Notes: generated by a model from the sequence alone, not told the origin. 64,000 nucleotides of DNA from Clostridia bacterium (GCA_017379935.1 JAFNVC010000010.1:1-64000), one strand, 5' to 3'; shown: positions 48,839-57,681, numbered from the stretch's first letter. Program-made: numbers and translations.

Positions 48839-50209
48839 TTACTTTCCTACACAGAATTGTCTGAATACCTCATCAACAACGGCTTCGCTTGCCTTTTGAC
48901 CCGTTAATTCAAGGAGGGCGGCGATTGCATCGTCGATGCAGACACCGATTGCATCAAGTGTCAGACCGAAATCAATTGCCTCAAGAGCCTCTTTAAGGCT
49001 TGTAACGGCATTTTCACAGCAGAGACGCTGTCTTTCGTTGGCAAGCATAGCCGCAGAGGTGTCAAAATCCTTTGTTCCGATAAGGGATGTAACCCTTTCG
49101 CATAATTCATCGTAGCCGTCGCCGTCCTTTGCAGAAATTGCAACGCATTTGCCGAGTGAATTTTCTATAACAGAAATATCAGCCTTACGTTCAAGGTCTG
49201 TTTTATTTATAATAGGTATAACCGTTCTGCCCTTGCACATTTCAATAAGCTCGAGATCCTCGGGTGAAAGCTCGCGCGAAAGGTCAAACACGGCAAAAAT
49301 CACAGCCGCGCGCTCTAATTTTTTACGGCTGCGGTCAACACCGATTTTTTCAACGAGGTCGCCTGTCTCACGCATACCGGCTGTGTCAGAAAGGCGGAGA
49401 ATACATCCGTCAAGGCTGACGGTTTCTTCGACAACGTCGCGGGTTGTGCCTTCAACGGCGGTAACGATTGAACGGTCGTAGCCCGTAAGAAGATTCATCA
49501 GCGTTGATTTGCCGACATTCGGCTTACCGACGATTGCCGCGTCAACGCCCGTAGTGACGGCCATACCGCTGTCAAAGCGCGAAAGCAGCAGATTTATCTT
49601 GTCAAGTGCCGCTTGCACAGTGCTTCTGAGGTTGTTTTCGTCAATTTCCTCAATCTCATCGTCGGGATAATCCACCCAAGCGGCAAGATGTGCCGCAACG
49701 GAAAGGAGAGAGGAGTTGATTTTTTCAATTTTTCGGCTGAGTGATCCTTCGAGCAGGTTATAGGCGGCATTTGCACCCTGTTCACCCTGCGCGGAGATGA
49801 GCGACATAACGCCTTCAGCCTTCGAAAGATCCATTTTTCCGTTGAGAAATGCTCTTTTTGTAAATTCACCGGGCGCGGCAGGGGAGGCGCCGTTTTCAAG
49901 AACAAGGCGGAGTATCTTTTTCATAAGGAAAACACCGCCGTGGCAGTTGATTTCAACCACGTTTTCGCCCGTGTAACTGTGCGGCGCTCTGAAAACAAGG
50001 CAAATTGCCTCATCAACAGCATTTTCGCCGTCAAAAATTCTTCCGTAATGCGCCTTATAGCCCTCGGAATCCGCGAGAGCCTTACCCGAAAAGGCTTTGA
50101 AAATCTTATCCGTGATTTCCATAGCGTTTTCGCCCGATATTCTTATAATTCCAACGCCGCCTGTACCCATAGGCGTGGATATGGCGGCGATAGTTGTCTT
50201 GTCTGTCAT
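48839..50209 (-). CDS. mnmE: tRNA modification GTPase MnmE/TrmE
   Basis: 456 residues. The N-terminal folate-binding domain starts ISTPMGTGGVGIIRISG (about 9-25). The GTPase domain includes AIVGKPNVGKSTLMNLLTG (about 228-246), the switch TTRDVVEE, DTAGMRETGDLVEKIG (about 275-290) and NKTDLE (about 340-345). The C-terminus ends FRQFCVGK with the catalytic cysteine of the CIGK-type motif. It modifies the wobble uridine of tRNA with MnmG. It lies 12 bases after the MinD-like gene. Confidence 0.96.
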   Translation of the reverse strand: MTDKTTIAAISTPMGTGGVGIIRISGENAMEITDKIFKAFSGKALADSEGYKAHYGRIFDGENAVDEAICLVFRAPHSYTGENVVEINCHGGVFLMKKILRLVLENGASPAAPGEFTKRAFLNGKMDLSKAEGVMSLISAQGEQGANAAYNLLEGSLSRKIEKINSSLLSVAAHLAAWVDYPDDEIEEIDENNLRSTVQAALDKINLLLSRFDSGMAVTTGVDAAIVGKPNVGKSTLMNLLTGYDRSIVTAVEGTTRDVVEETVSLDGCILRLSDTAGMRETGDLVEKIGVDRSRKKLERAAVIFAVFDLSRELSPEDLELIEMCKGRTVIPIINKTDLERKADISVIENSLGKCVAISAKDGDGYDELCERVTSLIGTKDFDTSAAMLANERQRLCCENAVTSLKEALEAIDFGLTLDAIGVCIDDAIAALLELTGQKASEAVVDEVFRQFCVGK

Positions 50210-50221
50210 AGTAAAAATCCT

Positions 50222-50944
50222 TTATATAACAAGATTTACGTTTATGCCCTCGAGCCGCTTGGCAATACGGTGAAAGGCGGACTTTGCGGGGGATTTAAGA
50301 AGGGTCTGCATACCCGTGACGGAGCAATACGAGAGCTTTCTGTCCTCGGGAACAACTCCGATAAGCTGAAGCACGGTTGCATCAATAACCTCGTCAATGT
50401 TGAGGTAGTGTCCCTTGGTTGTAAGCTTTTTGTTGAAGCGGTTGATAATCAGACGAACCTCTTCAATGCCGAGGGAGTAGAGCTTGTCACCTGCATACTG
50501 ACCGACGCGTACGCAAACGTCATCGGGAGTTGAAACGATAATTCCCTCGTCAGCACATTCTGCCGCGAGAAGAAAACCTCCGCTGACACCCGCAGGTGCA
50601 TCAAAAAGAATGTAATCAAAATCTCTGTCATAGGAAGCAATCATTTTTCTGACTGAATCGGCTGTGAATGAATCGTCGTTAGCTGTCGGAGCGACGAGAA
50701 GCTTCGGGCCGATTGTTGAGCGCAGAGCAGTTTCGGGCTCGCAGATGCCGTTTACAACATCGCCCCAGTTGAAAATGCCCGTATCATCAGCGGCAAGAAT
50801 AAGGTCGAGACAGCCCATGCCGATATCAAAATCGATAACGAGCGTTTTGAAGCCGATTTCGCACAGAGCGATTGCAATACCTGCCGTCAGCGAGGATTTG
50901 CCGACACCGCCCTTGCCGGAAGCGAATATAATTTTTCTTGCCAT
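50222..50944 (-). CDS. MinD/FlhG-like ParA-family ATPase
   Basis: 240 residues from ATG 50944, with GAGGTG nine bases upstream; the GTG at 50953 overlaps that site. The deviant Walker A IFASGKGGVGKSSLTAGIAIAL (split at about 5-26) carries the signature lysine. VIDFDIGMGCLDLIL (about 36-50) is switch I and YILFDAPAGVSGGF (about 112-125) Walker B. The C-terminus lacks a clear amphipathic MinD membrane-targeting helix, so it may be a MinD-like division factor or a FlhG-type paralogue. MinC and MinE are not adjacent. It is downstream of the elongation operon across a MITE and upstream of mnmE. Confidence 0.8.
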   Translation of the reverse strand: MARKIIFASGKGGVGKSSLTAGIAIALCEIGFKTLVIDFDIGMGCLDLILAADDTGIFNWGDVVNGICEPETALRSTIGPKLLVAPTANDDSFTADSVRKMIASYDRDFDYILFDAPAGVSGGFLLAAECADEGIIVSTPDDVCVRVGQYAGDKLYSLGIEEVRLIINRFNKKLTTKGHYLNIDEVIDATVLQLIGVVPEDRKLSYCSVTGMQTLLKSPAKSAFHRIAKRLEGINVNLVI

Positions 50945-50957
50945 AGTTTTCACCTCG

Positions 50958-51233
50958 TAGGGTGACGGTAATAATCCGAACCGTGTTTTTTATCGGATGA
51001 TTTCCGCCACTTCTTTGTTAAAATACTCGCCAATCCGCAAGGATTGCCTGCGTTTTTGCCTTGAATTGCCAAAAATCCTCTCGATAAAAAATCTTCGACC
51101 CGAAAGCTGAGGATTTTCAGATGATTTTTGGATGTTTCGGATGCCGACAGGCTGACGCCTTTCAAAGACGAAACGCCGAAAAGAGCTGAAAAGTCGCGCT
51201 TTCGGGCAGGTTCGGATTGCTATCGTCACCCTA
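50958..51233. mobile_element. MITE-like element with 24-bp terminal inverted repeats and TA flanks
   Basis: AGGGTGACGGTAATAATCCGAACC (50959-50982, stated in full only as ends AGGGTGACGG and ATCCGAACC) is inverted at 51209-51232 with 22 of 24 positions matching. The outermost GGGTGACG ends are flanked on both sides by TA, as in IS630/Tc1-mariner type MITEs. The 272-bp interior has no real gene, though it gives open frames on the minus strand. Confidence 0.7.
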
Positions 51234-53297
51234 ATAAAGAAGACTGCTGTTTACATCCGTATTAATTTCGTCATCCGAAGAATCGGAGGAGTCATTAGTT
51301 TTATCTTCAAAATAGTAGTTGTATATATCGCACGCAACGGGAGCGCATCCGCCGCCCGAGGTTGCACCCTCAACAGCGACAGCAACTGCAAGCTCGGGAT
51401 CGTCGTAGGGTGCAAAAGAAATGTTGAAGCCGTTTGTGTAGGTCTTTTTTGTGCCGTTTATAACCTTATCAACCTGTGATGTACCTGTTTTGCAGGCAAC
51501 GGCAATATCAAGAAGACCGAAATTATACTGACACGAGCCGTTGGTAACAACAAGACGCATTCCCTCGTGAACAGTTTTGATGTTTTTCTCTGAAAAGCCT
51601 GTTTCAACAACAACCTTCGGTTCTTTTTCAAGAAGCGTCATCGTGTTGTCGGCTGTGAGAACGGATTTGATGAGGTGAGCCTCATATCTTGTACCGCCGT
51701 TTGCGATAGTTGCAACATAGTTGCACAGCTGAAGCGGAGTGAAGAGATTACCTGCCTGTCCGATAGCGGACTGAAGCGAGAAGCCGGGCATCCATGTCTG
51801 ACCGATTGATGTGCGGTAGCTCGGGGAGTCAAGAACGCCTGTATTTTCAGCAATTTCAATGCCCGTCGGCTGCCCGAGACCGAGCATTTCACGGTACATA
51901 TTCATTTTATCGATACCGAGCTGCTCACCGCCGTAAAAATAGAAGAAGGAGTTGCACGAATCCTGCAGGGCTGTGCGAACGGTAAGTGTTCTGTTTGCGT
52001 GATTGATCTGGCAGACGAAGTTGTGTCCGCGGTAGGGATAGTTATAAGCGCAATACTTGTCCGATGAGCCGTCGATGATTCCCTCCTCAAGGCAGGCGAT
52101 AGAGGTCGAAACCTTTGCCGTCGAGCCGGGCGCATAGGTGCTTAAGGTCGCGCGGTTGTAAAGAGGGGAGTTAGTATTCTGAGCGAGCTTGTTGTAATCC
52201 TCATAATATGTTGAAAGGTCATAGGTCGGGTAGGATGCCATTGCAAGAATTTCACCCGTTTTGCAGTTCATAACGACTACTGCGCCGCCGCCCGAGTTAG
52301 CCGTGCCGACGGAATCGCACTTTGCCTTGAGAGCATCCTGTGCAATCTTCTGCAGCTTCGCATCGATTGTGAGAACGATGTTGTCGCCGTTTCTGAGACC
52401 TGAAATCTTCGTCTCCTGAGTGCCGTCCGTTGAGGTTGTGACGGTCTTGATGCCGTTCGTACCCTTGAGATTTTCTTCGAAAACCTTTTCAATGCCGCTC
52501 TTGCCGAGGATATCGTCCATCGCATATCCCTTTGCTCTGAGGGTAGCGTACTCTTCCGCATTGATAACGCCTGTTACACCGAGAATGTGAGGCGCGATTG
52601 TACCGTCCGTATATTCGCGGTAGGTTACAATCTGAACGTCAACGCCCTTGTAAAAGCTGCTGTTTTCCTTGACGACGGAAACAACCTCATCGCTGACATC
52701 CTGAGCAAAAACGTAAGGGTTAGCGGTATTGAATGCCGTCTGCTTCATATTACAGCAGACCGAAGCGATGCGGAGAATATCATTTTTCGAATAATTCTCA
52801 AGCTTATATTTTTCAACGATTTCCTGCATACAGTCGTCTGCTGTTGCGTATTTGTTGAGGTGGAGCATATCACGGGACTTGAGCTTTGCAATATCTGACT
52901 CTCTGTCCTCGATGAACTGATAATTTCCGTTCGCATCAAGGGTGATGGGCAGCTCGTTAATCCATTCCTCACCCGTTTTGTCAAAAAGATTGACAAGCGA
53001 AAGGATGATTTCGTTGCGCTCCTCCTGATTGCTTAAGGAGGGAAATTTGCCCGCGTTGAAAATAATATCATTACCCTGACGGTTGCCGACGAGCACGTTG
53101 CCGTTGCGGTCAAGAATCTGACCTCTCATTGCCTTGACGGTCGTCTGCGAGGTCGAGGCGGTGCTGGTTGCGGCATATTTATCGCCGTTGATGACCTGAA
53201 TATTGATCAGTCGGGCACAGAAAAGAAGAAAAAGGCAGACGAAGATTGATATAAGGGCAATAAATCTGCCTTTTTTCTCTTCTCTTGCCAGTCTCAT
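51231..53297 (-). CDS. mrdA: Penicillin-binding protein 2 (elongasome transpeptidase)
   Basis: 688 residues from ATG 53297, with GGAG upstream; the frame is open 18 codons further. The start RLAREEKKGRF is followed by a TM helix (about 15-35). A dimerisation domain with GQILDRNGNVLVGN follows. The transpeptidase domain has STYAPGSTAKVST (about 386-398) with active Ser in SxxK, SCNSFFYFYG (about 450-459) for SxN, and CKTGTSQV (about 607-614) for KTG. PBP2 cross-links peptidoglycan in the rod complex with MreBCD. The tail is acidic. The stop codon TAG is formed by the flank of the MITE. Confidence 0.93.
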   Translation of the reverse strand: MRLAREEKKGRFIALISIFVCLFLLFCARLINIQVINGDKYAATSTASTSQTTVKAMRGQILDRNGNVLVGNRQGNDIIFNAGKFPSLSNQEERNEIILSLVNLFDKTGEEWINELPITLDANGNYQFIEDRESDIAKLKSRDMLHLNKYATADDCMQEIVEKYKLENYSKNDILRIASVCCNMKQTAFNTANPYVFAQDVSDEVVSVVKENSSFYKGVDVQIVTYREYTDGTIAPHILGVTGVINAEEYATLRAKGYAMDDILGKSGIEKVFEENLKGTNGIKTVTTSTDGTQETKISGLRNGDNIVLTIDAKLQKIAQDALKAKCDSVGTANSGGGAVVVMNCKTGEILAMASYPTYDLSTYYEDYNKLAQNTNSPLYNRATLSTYAPGSTAKVSTSIACLEEGIIDGSSDKYCAYNYPYRGHNFVCQINHANRTLTVRTALQDSCNSFFYFYGGEQLGIDKMNMYREMLGLGQPTGIEIAENTGVLDSPSYRTSIGQTWMPGFSLQSAIGQAGNLFTPLQLCNYVATIANGGTRYEAHLIKSVLTADNTMTLLEKEPKVVVETGFSEKNIKTVHEGMRLVVTNGSCQYNFGLLDIAVACKTGTSQVDKVINGTKKTYTNGFNISFAPYDDPELAVAVAVEGATSGGGCAPVACDIYNYYFEDKTNDSSDSSDDEINTDVNSSLLY

Positions 53298-53319
53298 CTT
53301 GTATACTCCTTTAAAAATT

Positions 53320-53847
53320 TTAGTTTTCTTTGAATTCTTTGAAAATTGCACGGACGATGATGTAATAAAGAGGAGTCATCAGTACCGTGAAGATTGCCGA
53401 AGCGAGATAATATCTGAGATAAAAAATAAAATGATTTTCTAACGTGTCGAAGGCGCAGTAAACGAGAAATGAAAGCGTCGTGTAAAAAAAAGAAACAACG
53501 GCTGTCATAATCGTCGCGCAAAGCAGATTGTTACGCATAAGATAGGTTATCAGTGCGCCTGCGGTAAAGCCTATGACCGTGAAGAAAAGCGAATTGAAAA
53601 CAACGGACTGCGAGCTGAAGGAATCGAGCATAACGCCCGACAGCAGGCCGAAGAAGATACCTGCAAATTCACGCTCGAACATCGCGATGCAGATTGTCAG
53701 CGGAATCAGCAGAAGCGCCTTTATTCCGAAGGGGGAGAGGAAAAGACCTCCCGTGTTCTGAAAAATAAAAGTAAGAACGGCAAGCGCAATCAGGATAGCA
53801 CGTCGCTCAACCGTTTTTTTACCGCCGAGTTTACCGATGTAATCCAT
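53320..53847 (-). CDS. mreD: Rod shape-determining protein MreD
   Basis: 175 residues with five or six hydrophobic segments between about 18 and 170, LFLSPFGIKALLLIPLTICIAMFEREFAGIFFGLLSGVMLD being the most family-like region (in blocks). It is poorly conserved as MreD proteins are, but its place between mreC and the PBP2 gene and its size fit. It ends 22 bases before the PBP2 start. It is an integral membrane protein of the elongasome. Confidence 0.85.
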   Translation of the reverse strand: MDYIGKLGGKKTVERRAILIALAVLTFIFQNTGGLFLSPFGIKALLLIPLTICIAMFEREFAGIFFGLLSGVMLDSFSSQSVVFNSLFFTVIGFTAGALITYLMRNNLLCATIMTAVVSFFYTTLSFLVYCAFDTLENHFIFYLRYYLASAIFTVLMTPLYYIIVRAIFKEFKEN

Positions 53848-53883
53848 ACCGTAGCCGTTCTCCTTCCCTTATTTTTTTAAAAT

Positions 53884-54744
53884 TCAGTCAGCCGTGACCG
53901 TTACAACGCCCTGACCGTCAAAGCTTTTGATGATAAAGACCTCCGAAAGCTCCTCAAGGTTGACCGCCGAGCGTACCGTTGCAAAGGATGAGATTCCGTC
54001 CTTCGCATCGTCAACCTCGACAACCGTGCCGACGATAAGATCCTTAGGATAAATTCCGCCGCTGCCCGAGGTTGCAAGGATTCCGTTGGGAGAAACTGCC
54101 GTCTCCGCCGTAAGTCCGGGAAGCTTGCAGTAGACTCTGTCCTTCGCGTTGCCTGTGCCTGTTATATAGCCGACCTCGCCCGTATATGTTTCGTAAACGC
54201 TGACGTTCACGTCGGGATTTGCGATTGTGCTGACCGTGCAGGATGCGGGTGAAACCGAGGTAACAACACCGACAAGATTTGTTCCGTAAATGACGGGATC
54301 ATTGACCTGAATGTCGTCAAGCGAGCCCTTGCTGAGTGTAAATGACTCGTAGGGGTCGGTTGAATCCCTGGAAATTATAGTTGCACTTTCAAAAATAAAG
54401 TCAGGATTCTCTTCCTTGACGCCGAGGAAATCCTCATAGGTTTCGAGCTTCTTTTTAGCCTCGTTGTAGCCGATGATTTCCTTCTGGTACTGCTCGATCT
54501 GTGATTTCAGCTCCTTGTTCTCCTTTTCAAGAGTTGCGGAGGACTGAAAATTATCGTTGAAGTTGGAGAGCTTGTAGCTCAGGTAAGCGGAGACACGCTG
54601 AAGCGGATATAACGCCGTGCTTGTTGCCGCAGAAAGGGGAGTATTGTTGCTGTGGGAAAGGGCGGCAATGACCGCACCGAGAATTATGGCAATGATGACA
54701 CTTACAAATGCCTTCAATGCACCGCTCTGCAGAAATCTGCGCAT
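53884..54744 (-). CDS. mreC: Rod shape-determining protein MreC
   Basis: 286 residues with an AGGAGGTGAAG site before ATG 54744. A TM helix lies at about 11-28, then a coiled coil (about 66-105, LEKENKELKSQIEQYQKEI). Periplasmic-type beta domains contain FTLSKGSLDDIQVNDPVI (about 134-151) and VVGVVTSVSPASCTVST. MreC bridges MreB inside with PBP2 outside. The mreB gene is 127 bases upstream, a gap filled by four tandem hairpin repeats. Confidence 0.92.
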   Translation of the reverse strand: MRRFLQSGALKAFVSVIIAIILGAVIAALSHSNNTPLSAATSTALYPLQRVSAYLSYKLSNFNDNFQSSATLEKENKELKSQIEQYQKEIIGYNEAKKKLETYEDFLGVKEENPDFIFESATIISRDSTDPYESFTLSKGSLDDIQVNDPVIYGTNLVGVVTSVSPASCTVSTIANPDVNVSVYETYTGEVGYITGTGNAKDRVYCKLPGLTAETAVSPNGILATSGSGGIYPKDLIVGTVVEVDDAKDGISSFATVRSAVNLEELSEVFIIKSFDGQGVVTVTAD

Positions 54745-54780
54745 ATCGCTTCACCTCCTAAGCAAAAATAAATTTTTGCA

Positions 54781-54870
54781 GTGATATAAGACCTGATGGT
54801 CTTGTGATATGTTGCTTACGCAACGTGATATATCGGCTTTGCCGATGTGATATATTTTCCTTCGGAAAAT
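54781..54870. repeat. Four tandem hairpin repeats with constant linker GTGATAT
   Basis: Units at 54781-54803, 54804-54824, 54825-54846 and 54847-54870 each consist of GTGATAT plus a short hairpin. The stems differ from unit to unit: AAGACC/GGTCTT, GTTGC/GCAAC, ATCGGC/GCCGAT and ATTTTCC/GGAAAAT. So the linker is conserved while each stem keeps pairing with a different sequence. The array fills the mreB-mreC gap and ends two bases before the mreB stop. Confidence 0.85.
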
Positions 54871-54871
54871 G

Positions 54872-55858
54872 TTAATGATGCTTTTCAAGGCAGATGCCCG
54901 TACCCTCAACAACGCAGTCAAGCGGATTGTCGGAGATTGTAACGGGAATCTTGACCTCCTTCTCAATGAGCTTGTCAAGTCCGCGCAGTAGCGCACCGCC
55001 GCCCGTGAGAGTGATACCGCCGTCAATGATGTCGGCTGAAAGCTCGGGGGGAGTGTTTTCGAGTGTTGTGCGGATTGCATCAAGCACCTGTGCGATGCTG
55101 TCCTTAAGAGCCTCGCGGATTTCGTCAGCGGAAACCTCAACATCCTTCGGCAGACCGTCAATAAGGTTTCTGCCCTTGACGTTCATTGCGCCCTCGCCCT
55201 CGTAGGGGTATGCGGAGCCGATCTGGATTTTGATATCCTCTGCAGTTCTTTCACCGATGAGAAGGCTGTATTTCTTTCTTATGTAATTGATGATTGCCTC
55301 GTCGTAGCTGTCGCCTGCAACCTTAACGGAGCGTGATGTTACGATGTCTCCGAGGGCAACAACAGCAACCTCGGCAGTTCCGCCGCCGATGTCAACGATC
55401 ATTGAGCCCTTCGCAGCCTCAACGGGGAGACCCGCACCGATAGCCGCAGCCATGGGCTGCTCGATAAGGCTGACGTATCTTGCACCCGCACTCTTTGCCG
55501 CGTCATTAACCGCTCTGCGCTCAACCTCGGTAACGCCCGACGGAACGCATATCATAACGCGAGTCTTGCTGAAGGGAGAAGCCGTAACAGCCTTGCGGAT
55601 GAATTTTCTGAGCATTTCCGCAGTTGCGTCAAAGTCGGCAATAACGCCGTTACGCAACGGGCGTACGGCACCGATTGAGCCGGGAGTTCTGCCGATCATA
55701 TCCTTTGCCTCGGAGCCGACGGCAACAACACGAACGGGATTATATCTCTGATCAACGGCAACAACCGAGGGCTCACGGATGATAATACCCTTACCCTTTA
55801 CAAAAACGAGGGTATTGGCTGTGCCTAAATCTATACCGATGTCCTGTGAAAACAACAT
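54872..55858 (-). CDS. mreB: Rod shape-determining actin homologue MreB
   Basis: 328 residues. Phosphate 1 is IGIDLGTANTLVFVKGKGI (about 8-26). VIADFDATAEMLRKFIRK and PSGVTEVERRAV (about 108-119), phosphate 2 MIVDIGGGTAEVAVVALGDIV (about 153-173) and adenosine motif LTGGGALLRGLDKLIE (about 284-299) are all present. It polymerises under the membrane and directs cell-wall elongation. It is 18 bases after the lipoprotein gene and begins the mreBCD-mrdA series. Confidence 0.96.
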   Translation of the reverse strand: MLFSQDIGIDLGTANTLVFVKGKGIIIREPSVVAVDQRYNPVRVVAVGSEAKDMIGRTPGSIGAVRPLRNGVIADFDATAEMLRKFIRKAVTASPFSKTRVMICVPSGVTEVERRAVNDAAKSAGARYVSLIEQPMAAAIGAGLPVEAAKGSMIVDIGGGTAEVAVVALGDIVTSRSVKVAGDSYDEAIINYIRKKYSLLIGERTAEDIKIQIGSAYPYEGEGAMNVKGRNLIDGLPKDVEVSADEIREALKDSIAQVLDAIRTTLENTPPELSADIIDGGITLTGGGALLRGLDKLIEKEVKIPVTISDNPLDCVVEGTGICLEKHH

Positions 55859-55876
55859 ATCAATTACTCCTAAAAA

Positions 55877-56623
55877 TTATTCTGCAGTTGAATCCTCTGA
55901 GCTTGCCTCGGTTGGCGGAAGTGTAGGTCTTACGCCGCCGAGATCCTTGAGTACATAGGCTTTTTCGATAGCTTCCTTGATTTCTTCCTCTGTGAAGCAT
56001 CTGTCGTTGGCAAAGAACTCGATCTCAAAGGCAGCGAGTCCGCGCTCAACGAGGTAGTAGTAGAATGTACCGCCCTCACCGCTTGAACCGTCCGTACGGT
56101 AAGAGATTACTCTTGCGGGGAGACCGAAGATTTCGGATTCATATTCCTTGAGGTCGCCGATATTGAACTGGCTTTCAGCAAGCCAGCGTGCGGGACCGAG
56201 ATATTCCTTATAAAGATCATCGCTTGCAGACATCACGTTCCATTTGATTTCAACCTGACAGCGAGCCTCCTGCATATCAAGGCATTCGCCGTTATGCTGG
56301 ATAGAAAGCTTGTTGTTGGCGCTGAAATTATTCCAGCCTCTCGGAATTGCAAGCTTGATGAAGGAATTTTCGAGCTTATTGCCTCTTTTATTAGTGACTC
56401 TGTCGGGGAAAATGAAGCCCTTTGTCTGAGTTTCGCCGAGAGCATCCGTAACGACCTCGAAAAGTCCGCCGAATTCGTCCTGAACGAATTCACCGTGCTT
56501 GTCCGTAAGAATAATGTGCTTTTCACCGTTATCGTCATAGATAACGTTCTTTTTACTGCAAGCAGTAAAAGCTATTGAAAGAACAAGAATAAGAACAGAA
56601 ATAACTGCAATTGATTTTTTCAC
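55877..56623 (-). CDS. Lipoprotein upstream of mreB
   Basis: 248 residues starting at a GTG. The lipobox is LSIAFTAC (cysteine at about 22), so the mature protein is lipid-anchored outside the membrane. GKHGEF-type strands and FIKLAIPRGWNNFSANNKLSIQ (about 87-108) belong to a globular domain of unknown family; the C-terminal 20 residues are acidic and Ser/Pro-rich. It is the first gene of the elongation operon and has the only clear promoter there, so it may be tied to cell-wall growth. Confidence 0.65.
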   Translation of the reverse strand: MKKSIAVISVLILVLSIAFTACSKKNVIYDDNGEKHIILTDKHGEFVQDEFGGLFEVVTDALGETQTKGFIFPDRVTNKRGNKLENSFIKLAIPRGWNNFSANNKLSIQHNGECLDMQEARCQVEIKWNVMSASDDLYKEYLGPARWLAESQFNIGDLKEYESEIFGLPARVISYRTDGSSGEGGTFYYYLVERGLAAFEIEFFANDRCFTEEEIKEAIEKAYVLKDLGGVRPTLPPTEASSEDSTAE

Positions 56624-56659
56624 AAAAAACGCCTACTTTACAATTTTATTCAGTTTAAT

Positions 56660-56688
56660 AGTATATCATTACACCGTCAAAAAGTCAA
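56660..56688 (-). promoter_or_regulatory. Promoter of the lipoprotein-mreBCD operon
   Basis: On the minus strand TTGACT (56683-56688), a 17-bp spacer and TATACT (56660-56665). Confidence 0.7.
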
Positions 56689-56720
56689 TGCACAATAAGG
56701 CTTTTATGGCGTATTTATGG

Positions 56721-56749
56721 TTGACAATAAAATGTTTTTTTGTTAAAAT
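56721..56749 (+). promoter_or_regulatory. Promoter of tRNA-Arg
   Basis: TTGACA (56721-56726), a 17-bp spacer and TAAAAT (56744-56749), 13 bases before the tRNA. Confidence 0.75.
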
Positions 56750-56762
56750 AAAACGCATCTAA

Positions 56763-56837
56763 GCCCCTTTAGTTAAATGGATATAATAAACCCCTCCTAA
56801 GGGTTAGTTGTGGGTTCGATTCCCGCAGGGGGTGCCA
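56763..56837 (+). tRNA. tRNA-Arg (anticodon CCT)
   Basis: The cloverleaf is complete. The acceptor GCCCCTT pairs with AGGGGGT, with G discriminator and encoded CCA. The D-arm is AGTTAAATGGATATAAT, the anticodon arm AACCC-CTCCTAA-GGGTT puts CCT in the loop, and the T-arm is GTGGG-TTCGATT-CCCGC. Confidence 0.93.
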
Positions 56838-56876
56838 ACAAAACCGCTTTTATCTTCGGATAAGAGCGGTTTTGTC
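56838..56876 (+). terminator. Terminator after tRNA-Arg
   Basis: ACAAAACCGCTTTTATC pairs with GATAAGAGCGGTTTTGT around a TTCG loop, starting directly after the CCA end; one base is bulged. Confidence 0.85.
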
Positions 56877-56890
56877 ATACCCATATATTA

Positions 56891-56919
56891 TTGAAAAGAA
56901 CAATGTTCCGTGGTATAAT
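56891..56919 (+). promoter_or_regulatory. Promoter of the EEP-family gene
   Basis: TTGAAA (56891-56896), a 17-bp spacer and TATAAT (56914-56919). The presence of this promoter argues against a start codon earlier than 56939. Confidence 0.8.
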
Positions 56920-56938
56920 AATTACGGAGAGTGATTTT

Positions 56939-57676
56939 ATGAAATTTATGTCCTTTAATATTCAGCACGCGACGGATTACATCCGTCAGGTGATTGACCT
57001 TGAATATTTTGCAGAGGAGATCAAGCGTCTGAATCCGGATTTTCTCGGTCTTAACGAGGTTATGAACGAGGGTGACGACGAGGAATATACCGATCAGGTC
57101 GGATTTTTCTGTGAAAAGCTCGGCTGGAACGGATTTTTCGGTCTCGGCGATTTGATCGACGGCAATAACCCCTTCGGCAACGCGATTCTGACGAAATATC
57201 CTATTTTCGAGGTTGAAAACTTCCATATTCCCGACCCCGAGGATAAGAGCGAGCCCGCATATTATGAATCGCGCTGTGTTATCCGCGCGACGGTTGACAT
57301 CGACGGCGTTGAGGTCTGCTGGCTCGTGTGCCATATGGGACTGGCAAAGCTCGAGAGGGTGAACGCGGTCGAGCTTATTACGCTTCTTATCGACTCTACG
57401 GACAAGCCGATTATTCTTATGGGTGATTTCAACGTTGAGCCTGATGATCCCGTGCTTGATCCTATCCGCGAAAGACTGCTCGACACAGCCGATTTGTTTG
57501 AGGGTGCGAGGGAATGCACTTATCCGTCGGACAAGCCGTTCAAGAAGATTGACTATATCTTCTTCCGCGGACTTGAGTGTACAAGCGCAGAAACCCTGCA
57601 CGATGTTATCGCAGACCACCTGCCTGTCGTCGCGAATTTCGAGGCACTTGAGAATCCGAAGCTCAGAATTGTATAA
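56939..57676 (+). CDS. Endonuclease/exonuclease/phosphatase-family hydrolase
   Basis: 245 residues from ATG 56939 with GGAGAGTG upstream. The fold's motifs appear in order: MKFMSFNIQHA, LNPDFLGLNEVMNEG with the metal-binding Glu (about 31-45), VCHMGLAKLERV, ILMGDFNVEPDDPVL (about 158-172), and the terminal DYIFFRGLE...IADHLPVVANFE with the catalytic Asp-His. The substrate may be DNA, phosphoinositide-like lipid or another phosphodiester; it cannot be told. No signal peptide. It is monocistronic with its own promoter and a shared terminator. Confidence 0.85.
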   Translation: MKFMSFNIQHATDYIRQVIDLEYFAEEIKRLNPDFLGLNEVMNEGDDEEYTDQVGFFCEKLGWNGFFGLGDLIDGNNPFGNAILTKYPIFEVENFHIPDPEDKSEPAYYESRCVIRATVDIDGVEVCWLVCHMGLAKLERVNAVELITLLIDSTDKPIILMGDFNVEPDDPVLDPIRERLLDTADLFEGARECTYPSDKPFKKIDYIFFRGLECTSAETLHDVIADHLPVVANFEALENPKLRIV

Positions 57677-57681
57677 AAAAC

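Noticed and set aside
50950-51229. Two overlapping minus-strand ORFs (71 and 79 codons) between PBP2 and the MinD-like gene
   Set aside because: They lie within the terminal inverted repeats of the MITE, have no ribosome binding sites and extend into the repeat ends, so they are probably not genes.
56888-57619. 243-codon minus-strand frame opposite the EEP-family gene
   Set aside because: The plus-strand gene has a consensus promoter, ribosome binding site and conserved motifs; the reverse frame has none and runs into the tRNA terminator side.
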